From NCBI GenBank assembly GCA_020859745.1, contig JAJBVQ010000024.1, positions 1 to 9,672 on the forward strand: 9,672 bases of DNA. Direction: 5' to 3'. The DNA is from Rikenellaceae bacterium. GTDB lineage: Bacteria > Bacteroidota > Bacteroidia > Bacteroidales > Rikenellaceae. Under the pieces are notes generated by a model. The model did no database searches. It was given only the letters and a program-made list of their open reading frames with translations, and was not told the origin of the DNA. Each line of letters begins with the position of its first letter. Position 1 is the stretch's first letter. Both the position numbers and the translations under genes were made by a program. This document shows, piece after piece, positions 5,451 to 9,672 of the stretch.

Positions 5451-6344
5451 ATGAAGATCGGGAAAGGACTGTGGCTGGCGATAGCCGCATCGGTCTTGTG
5501 GGCCATTGTCAATCCGTTCATCAAGGCGGGGCTTTCGTACGATATGACCCCGATGAATTTCGCGGGCCTGCGGTTCACCGCCGTGGGGATCATCCTGCTG
5601 GTCTATACCCGCCTGATGGGGACGTGGACCGGCCTGCGCGCCCACGGCAAGCTGTTTTTCACGCTGGTGACCGTCAATATGTTCATGGGCTACACCGCGT
5701 TCTATTTCGGCGTGGATCTAGTCAGCAGCGCCATCTCATCCATCGTGATGGGCATTACACCGTTGGTCAACGTGCTGTTGGCCCATTTCGTCGCCCGCAA
5801 CGACAAACTGACGCGGCGCAAGGTGGTCGCGCTGATGGTGTCGCTGGCGGGGCTGCTGCTGATCGTGGGCACGGGCAACGACGGCAGGCCGCTGGATGCG
5901 AAAGGGATGCTGGGGATCCTCCTTCTGTTGCTCAACATCATCCTGCAAGGGTGGGCGGCTATCCGGGTTTCGGAAGAGAGCGGCCGGGTGGACCCGGTGT
6001 TCCTCAATGCCGTACAGATGTTTTTCGGGGGACTGATGATCTACGGCGTGGGGCTGGGCGTCGAGGGGTACCACTCGTTCATCGGGCTTCCCGGCGGATT
6101 CTACGGGTCGCTGGGCGTACTGGTCTTCGTATCGGTGTTCGCGTTCAGTTTCTGGTTCACCGCCCTGCGCACGCCGGGTACCAAGGTGTCGGACATCAAT
6201 ATGTGCCGCCTGATCAACCCGGTGCTGGGCGCCGTGCTGAGCTGGACGATGCTGGCGGGCGAAAGCCCCACGGTAAGCACCGTGGCGGGCATGGCGCTGA
6301 TCGTCGGTTCGCTCTTGATCTACTTCCGGCAGCCCGCAAAATAA
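5451..6344 (+). CDS. EamA/DMT-family permease (297 aa)
   Basis: This is a drug/metabolite-transporter superfamily membrane protein with about ten hydrophobic segments in two EamA repeats. The first runs from KGLWLAIAASVLWAIVNPFIK (residue 5 onward) to VALMVSLAGLLLIVGTG (near 125-141). The second runs from MLGILLLLLNIILQGWAAI to the final VAGMALIVGSLLIYF. The LWAIVNPFIKAGL start and the INPVLGAVLSWTMLAGE segment near the end are typical of the family. The substrate cannot be read from sequence. It may export a metabolite unrelated to polysaccharide, or support surface-glycan assembly given its position between the Wzz-like gene (15 nt upstream) and rfbC (29 nt downstream). Length is normal for the family and nothing appears missing. 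Confidence 0.88.
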   Translation: MKIGKGLWLAIAASVLWAIVNPFIKAGLSYDMTPMNFAGLRFTAVGIILLVYTRLMGTWTGLRAHGKLFFTLVTVNMFMGYTAFYFGVDLVSSAISSIVMGITPLVNVLLAHFVARNDKLTRRKVVALMVSLAGLLLIVGTGNDGRPLDAKGMLGILLLLLNIILQGWAAIRVSEESGRVDPVFLNAVQMFFGGLMIYGVGLGVEGYHSFIGLPGGFYGSLGVLVFVSVFAFSFWFTALRTPGTKVSDINMCRLINPVLGAVLSWTMLAGESPTVSTVAGMALIVGSLLIYFRQPAK

Positions 6345-6373
6345 CTGTGCTAAGGATTAAACGATATTACCGA

Positions 6374-6934
6374 ATGTCTAAATTCAAAAAGACAGAAACC
6401 CCGATCGAGGGGCTGATCGTGATCGAGCCGACCGTCTTCGGCGATGCGCGGGGATTTTTCATGGAGACATACGCCAAGCGGGACTACGATGCCCTTTTCG
6501 GCAGCGAGGTCGAATTCGTGCAGGACAACCACAGCAAGTCGCGGCGGGGCGTGCTGCGCGGACTGCATTTCCAGACGCAGCATTCGCAGGGCAAGCTGAT
6601 CCGGGTCGCAGCGGGGGCCGTGTATGACGTGGCGGTCGACCTGCGTCCGGGAAGCCCCACCTACGGGCAATGGTACGGCGTGGAACTTTCGGCGGAGAAC
6701 AAGCGGCAATTCTACGTGCCGCCCCATTTCGCCCACGGGTTCCTGACCCTGGCGGACGACACCGAATTCCTCTATAAATGCACCGACTACTACCACCCGG
6801 AGTTCGACGCGGGGGTGCGGTGGAACGACCCGCAGATCGGGGTGGAATGGCGGCTGGAGCAGTACGGGTTCCGTCCGGAAGAGCTGCTGCTCTCCGACAA
6901 AGACCGCATGCAACCGCTGCTTGCGGAGATTTAA
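6374..6934 (+). CDS. rfbC: dTDP-4-dehydrorhamnose 3,5-epimerase (186 aa)
   Basis: RfbC/RmlC epimerises C3 and C5 of dTDP-4-keto-6-deoxyglucose, the third step in making dTDP-L-rhamnose for surface polysaccharide. The cupin-type sequence is textbook: EPTVFGDARGFFMETY (18-33), FVQDNHSKSRRGVLRGLHFQ (48-67) with the likely catalytic His65, GAVYDVAVDLRPGSPTYGQW (81-100), LSAENKRQFYVPPHFAHGF (105-123), and LSDKD (173-177), whose last Asp aligns with the catalytic partner. The frame is open upstream as far as 5471, inside the permease gene. I place the start at ATG 6374 because the family begins there and everything before it is a shadow of the permease. No rfbA, rfbB or rfbD lies in the window, so the other rhamnose genes are elsewhere. 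Confidence 0.95.
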   Translation: MSKFKKTETPIEGLIVIEPTVFGDARGFFMETYAKRDYDALFGSEVEFVQDNHSKSRRGVLRGLHFQTQHSQGKLIRVAAGAVYDVAVDLRPGSPTYGQWYGVELSAENKRQFYVPPHFAHGFLTLADDTEFLYKCTDYYHPEFDAGVRWNDPQIGVEWRLEQYGFRPEELLLSDKDRMQPLLAEI

Positions 6935-6940
6935 GCAAAA

Positions 6941-6972
6941 AAGAGGGGTGCTGTCGTGACAGCGCCCCTCTT
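6941..6972. terminator. Bidirectional rho-independent terminator between rfbC and purF
   Basis: A 15-bp stem (AAGAGGGGTGCTGTC at 6941-6955 with GACAGCGCCCCTCTT at 6958-6972) contains one G-T wobble. It is flanked on the left by an A-run (6937-6940), which continues the stem's own AA. Read on the minus strand, it follows the purF stop by 4 nt and ends in a run of T, as an intrinsic terminator should. It would also stop rfbC transcripts arriving from the other side. Confidence 0.85.
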
Positions 6973-6976
6973 GGCT

Positions 6977-8839
6977 TTACGACCGGTCGGCCCGGCCCCG
7001 GCCTTCGTACCAGTCGATGAACGCCCGGTTCACCAGTTTGTTGCCGCCGGGCGTAGGGTAATCGCCCGAAAAATACCAATCCCCGGCGTGGTCCGGACAA
7101 GCCTTGTGCAGGTTCCCGATGGATTGGTAGACGACCTCGACCTGCGAGGGACAGTCCGGCGGGGTGATCATCCGGGCGATCCGATCCGAGATCTCCCGGT
7201 CGGTGAACGGCTCGTAGATCCCTTTCACGTAATTCACGATCCGCTCCTTCGGCAGGCACTCCTGCTCTTTGCATCTGGCGTACACTTCGTCGATGCGCGA
7301 GGCCATGTCCCGTTCGCGCAGCAGCTCCACCGCCGCATTGAAAGCGATAAACTCGCCCATGCTCGACATGTCGATCCCGTAGCAGTCCGGGTAGCGGATC
7401 TGGGGCGAACTCGACACGATCACGATCTTTTTGGGACGTTGGCGGCTCAGGATGTGGACAATACTCCGGCGGAGCGTCGTGCCCCGGACAATGCTGTCGT
7501 CGATGGCCACGACCGAGTCCACTCCGGGACGAACCGTGCCGTAGGTAGTGTCGTACACGTGCGCTGCCAAGTCGTCGCGGCTGCTGTCTTCCGCAATGAA
7601 CGTCCGCAATTTAATGTCCTTCAGGGCCAGTTTCTCGGTGCGAACCCGCATCGCCATGATGTCGCAGATCTCGGCTTCGGTCAGCGTGTCGCGCGAGGCC
7701 AACAGGGCGTGGCATTTCTGCCGGCTGAAATAGTCGTTCAGCCCCTCCATCATCCCTATGTAAGCCACCTCGGCGGTGTTCGGGATGAACGAAAAGACCG
7801 TATGGGCGAAATCGTAATCCACCCGCTGCAAAACCTCATCGACCAAAAGACGCCCCAGCTCCTTGCGTTCGCAGTAGATGTCCCGGTCGCTGCCGCGCGA
7901 GAAGTAGATCCGTTCGAACGAGCAGGCCCGGACGTTCCCGGCCGGGCGTATCTGCACCAGTTTCAGTTCCCCCGCCTTCGTCACGATCAGCGCCTCTCCC
8001 GGCAGCAACTCCTTCACCCGGTCGGTTTCGATGTCGAACGTGGTTTGCAGCACGGGCCGTTCGGAAGCCACCGCCACCACGTCGTCGGCGGCATAGTAGA
8101 ACGCCGGACGGATGCCGTTCGGATCGCGCAGCGCGAACATGTCCCCGCTGCCGGTCAGCCCGCAGATCACGTAGCCGCCGTCCCAGATGTCGGACGCCTC
8201 GCGCAGGATGCGCTCGATGTCGATGTGCGATTCGATGGCGTCATTGAGCGCAGCTCCTTCCAGCCCCTCCGCCTTATAGCGCTGGTACTGGCGGTCTACT
8301 TCGCAGTCGAGCAGGTAGCCCAGCTGTTCCAGCATAATAAAGGTATCGGCGTTGTGCCGCGGATGCTGGCCGCGGTCGACGATATGGGCGAACACTTCGT
8401 CCACGTTGGTGAGGTTGAAGTTCCCGGCCAGCGAGAGGTTCCGGCTGCGCCAGTTGTTGCGCCGCAGGAACGGGTGGGTGTACGAAATTCCGGACCGACC
8501 GGTGGTACTGTAACGCAGGTGGCCCATATACAGCTCGCCGATAAAGGGTTTCTGCTTCGGGTCGGCGGCCAGGTCGCGGTGCACGGCGTCGAACACCTCC
8601 TGTATAGCCCCGGTGCCCATCGCCCGCTCGCGGAAGATATACTCTTCGCCGGGTTCGGCGCGGAGTTTCACGGAGGCGATCCCGGCTCCCTCCTGCCCGC
8701 GGTTGTGCTGTTTCTCCATCAGCAGGTAGAGCTTGTTCAACCCCCAAAGCTCGGTGCCGTAAGCCTGTTCGTAATGTTCCAACGGCTTGAGCAGCCTTAC
8801 CATCGCTATGCCGCATTCGTGTTTTATGCTGTCGCTCAT
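6977..8839 (-). CDS. purF: Amidophosphoribosyltransferase, long Bacteroidota form (620 aa)
   Basis: This enzyme makes 5-phosphoribosylamine from PRPP and glutamine, the committed step of purine synthesis. The N-terminal class II glutaminase is complete. Cys9 follows a short removable leader (MSDSIKHE|CGIA). QHNRGQEGAG lies at 44-53, GHLRYSTTGRSG at 106-117, an AGNFNLTN oxyanion segment at 138-145 and NADTF at 163-167. The phosphoribosyltransferase half has LRDPNGIRPAFYY (237-249) and the PRPP loop VVAIDDSIVRGTT (443-455). At 620 aa it is much longer than the roughly 470-505-aa classical enzyme. The extra length lies in an insert near 170-215 and in the tail (GDWYFSGDYPTPGGNKLVNRAFIDWYEG), as in Bacteroidota homologues I know. 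The leader upstream is AT-rich, and I could not identify a convincing promoter. Confidence 0.93.
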   Translation of the reverse strand: MSDSIKHECGIAMVRLLKPLEHYEQAYGTELWGLNKLYLLMEKQHNRGQEGAGIASVKLRAEPGEEYIFRERAMGTGAIQEVFDAVHRDLAADPKQKPFIGELYMGHLRYSTTGRSGISYTHPFLRRNNWRSRNLSLAGNFNLTNVDEVFAHIVDRGQHPRHNADTFIMLEQLGYLLDCEVDRQYQRYKAEGLEGAALNDAIESHIDIERILREASDIWDGGYVICGLTGSGDMFALRDPNGIRPAFYYAADDVVAVASERPVLQTTFDIETDRVKELLPGEALIVTKAGELKLVQIRPAGNVRACSFERIYFSRGSDRDIYCERKELGRLLVDEVLQRVDYDFAHTVFSFIPNTAEVAYIGMMEGLNDYFSRQKCHALLASRDTLTEAEICDIMAMRVRTEKLALKDIKLRTFIAEDSSRDDLAAHVYDTTYGTVRPGVDSVVAIDDSIVRGTTLRRSIVHILSRQRPKKIVIVSSSPQIRYPDCYGIDMSSMGEFIAFNAAVELLRERDMASRIDEVYARCKEQECLPKERIVNYVKGIYEPFTDREISDRIARMITPPDCPSQVEVVYQSIGNLHKACPDHAGDWYFSGDYPTPGGNKLVNRAFIDWYEGRGRADRS

Positions 8840-8895
8840 GAATTAAGTTTTATTCGTTTCCTGTTCGTATCCGATCCGAGGTCATTTTATAATCG

Positions 8896-9297
8896 TACGT
8901 TTGTTAGCATAGGGTTTGAGAGAACTGCCGTTTTTTAACTCCAGTCTCCGCGCCAGCGGCCGGCCCGGAGCCACCCCCGGCGGAGGGCCGCAATATTCGC
9001 GATGCTCGTTTGCGGCTCCGCTGGCTCCGGCCCAGCCCGTTGCGCCAAAGGTGATAGATTTAGGATGCGTTAGCATCCTTGAAAGTTTTTCTGGTTCTCG
9101 TTGCCGCAAAGCGGTTTGCCTGACGACTTCCTCGTGCTACCTCGCCAAAGCTCGCAAGCGGCTTTGGTCTCGGAACGCTACTCGGTTCCTCCTCGCTGCA
9201 TAGCCATATTCAAACCTGCGGTTTGTATGGCGTACGCTGGCAGCGTCGGTTGTTCACAAAGAGAACAGTACCCTCAAACTCAGTCCAAACAAACGTA
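8896..9297. repeat. Non-coding mosaic repeat element E2 with terminal inverted repeats
   Basis: The left end (8896-8927) and the reverse complement of the right end match at about 25 of 32 positions. Both start TACGTTTGTT and end in ACTG, and they resemble the E1 ends. The right end also shares ACTGTTCTCTTTG with the E1 left end. The core at 8996-9057 aligns with E1 805-866, including CCGCTGG(C/T)TCCGGCC. Internal hairpins include AGGATGC/GCATCCT (9062-9079), a CCAAAGC/GCTTTGG pair near 9144-9167, and CAAACC/GGTTTG near 9211-9225. It lies between gltB and purF, both minus strand, starting 57 nt upstream of the purF ATG. Part of the purF leader or promoter may therefore overlap it. I find no credible coding sequence or known RNA family inside. 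Confidence 0.7.
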
Positions 9298-9405
9298 CGT
9301 TTTTTATCGTGGCCCGGAGCCTGCACGGGCAAATCCGAAGGATGCAGCCCTGCGCCGGGGGAGGCTCCGGGCTGACCGCTTCGCGGAATATTTACAAAAA
9401 CCGTA
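9296..9405. repeat. Short hairpin unit flanked by TACGTTTTT/AAAAACCGTA
   Basis: This unit abuts the right end of E2 and reuses the palindromic junction AAACGTACGTTT (9291-9302). Its core is an 11-bp perfect stem, GCCCGGAGCCT (9312-9322) with AGGCTCCGGGC (9362-9372). Inside are GGGC/GCCC (9327-9330 and 9347-9350) and ATCC/GGAT (9333-9343) stems. On the minus strand it begins about 18 nt after the gltB stop, so it would sit in the gltB 3' leader. It lacks a T-run in either direction, so I do not call it an intrinsic terminator. Confidence 0.65.
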
Positions 9406-9422
9406 CGAATCTAATTTTCCAG

Positions 9423-9672
9423 TCATGCAAGCCCTTCTTCCCGGTTCCCTAAAAACTTCTTGTACTCGATCGGCGTCACCTTCACGAACTGCGCCGCCGA
9501 AGCGGGCCAGTCCTCCAAAAGCTCCGCCGCCAGCGGGCTTCCCGTCAGGCGGCAGTGGTCAGCAATGAAACCCCGCAGCTCGGCCAGCTCCGCTGCCGAG
9601 GCCGGGATCGTGATCTCGACCATCTCCATATTGCAGAAGAAATCGAAATCTCCCGCCGGGTTCCAGACATAG
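9423..9672 (-). CDS. gltB: Glutamate synthase large subunit, C-terminal end (partial, 82 aa seen)
   Basis: The frame is open to the window edge (first whole codon 9671-9669), so the 5' part lies outside. The visible residues match the extreme C-terminus of the NADPH-dependent glutamate synthase alpha chain, after the beta-helix GXGXG domain. YVWNPAGDFDFFCN-MEMVEI corresponds to the VYVLDESGDF-NPELVEV region of the E. coli protein. LRGFIADHCRLTGSPLAAELL corresponds to LRGLITEHVQHTGS. DWPASAAQFVKVTPIEYKKFL corresponds to the NWSTFATKFALVKP tail. The enzyme makes glutamate from glutamine and 2-oxoglutarate in ammonium assimilation. The ATG at 9629 is internal, not the start. It ends in TGA at 9423-9425. 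An alternative reading as a lone 68-aa protein is much less likely. Confidence 0.8.
   Translation of the reverse strand, partial: YVWNPAGDFDFFCNMEMVEITIPASAAELAELRGFIADHCRLTGSPLAAELLEDWPASAAQFVKVTPIEYKKFLGNREEGLA

Noticed and set aside
5471..6373. Upstream in-frame extension of rfbC into the permease gene
   Set aside because: The epimerase family starts at the ATG at 6374. The preceding 301 codons are the permease gene read in another frame and look like no known protein.
6956..8938. A 660-codon open frame on the plus strand antisense to purF
   Set aside because: It mirrors the purF coding strand exactly. Its product is rich in His, Arg, Val and Asp, as expected from reading GC-rich codons backwards. 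purF has complete catalytic motifs.
508..9297. CRISPR array
   Set aside because: The repeats are inverted, degenerate and not evenly spaced; no short direct repeats with unique spacers are present.
9460..9672. Plus-strand frame opposite gltB
   Set aside because: The minus strand clearly matches the glutamate synthase C-terminus; the plus frame is its shadow.

Overview
This 9.7 kb window looks like chromosome of a GC-rich member of the Bacteroidota, most likely an Alistipes-like gut Bacteroidales. The reasons are the long Bacteroidota form of amidophosphoribosyltransferase, two promoters matching the Bacteroidota TTTG/TAnnTTTG type, weak Shine-Dalgarno sequences and high GC in third codon positions. 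The genus is an inference.

Layout. (1) Positions 43-4062, all minus strand, hold an accessory gene set. In transcription order it is a stand-alone LytTR DNA-binding regulator (3598-4062), a DUF2589-family protein with an extra C-terminal domain (2556-3449), an unrecognised 263-aa protein (1556-2347), a second DUF2589-family protein overlapping it by 4 nt (954-1559), a 443-bp non-coding repeat element (508-950), a 76-aa zinc-ribbon-like protein (259-489) and a 67-aa protein (43-246). The larger DUF2589 gene has an in-frame amber codon at 2556-2558. The same frame then stays open for 60 charged, coiled-coil-like codons to a TAA at 2373-2375. (2) Divergent from the regulator, 4290-6934 on the plus strand is a tight surface-polysaccharide operon: a Wzz-type chain-length determinant, an EamA/DMT-family permease and rfbC (dTDP-4-dehydrorhamnose 3,5-epimerase). 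(3) Converging on it is purF (6977-8839, minus), with a strong shared hairpin terminator at 6941-6972. (4) After a long non-coding gap (8840-9422), the window ends inside the 3' end of gltB, glutamate synthase large subunit (minus, truncated by the window edge).

The most unusual material is twofold. First, two non-coding elements (about 508-950 and 8896-9297) have matching imperfect terminal inverted repeats starting TACGTTKG, a shared internal core and many short palindromes. They fill the spaces between co-directional genes and look like a dispersed, mosaic, MITE-like repeat family; a further structured hairpin unit lies at 9296-9405. Second, the LytTR/DUF2589/zinc-ribbon cluster has no function I can assign from sequence and is the best candidate for an undescribed system here.

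The housekeeping genes (purF, gltB, rfbC, permease, Wzz) look intact and ordinary. Most other long open frames, including 379- and 660-codon antisense frames, are GC-driven shadows and were left out.
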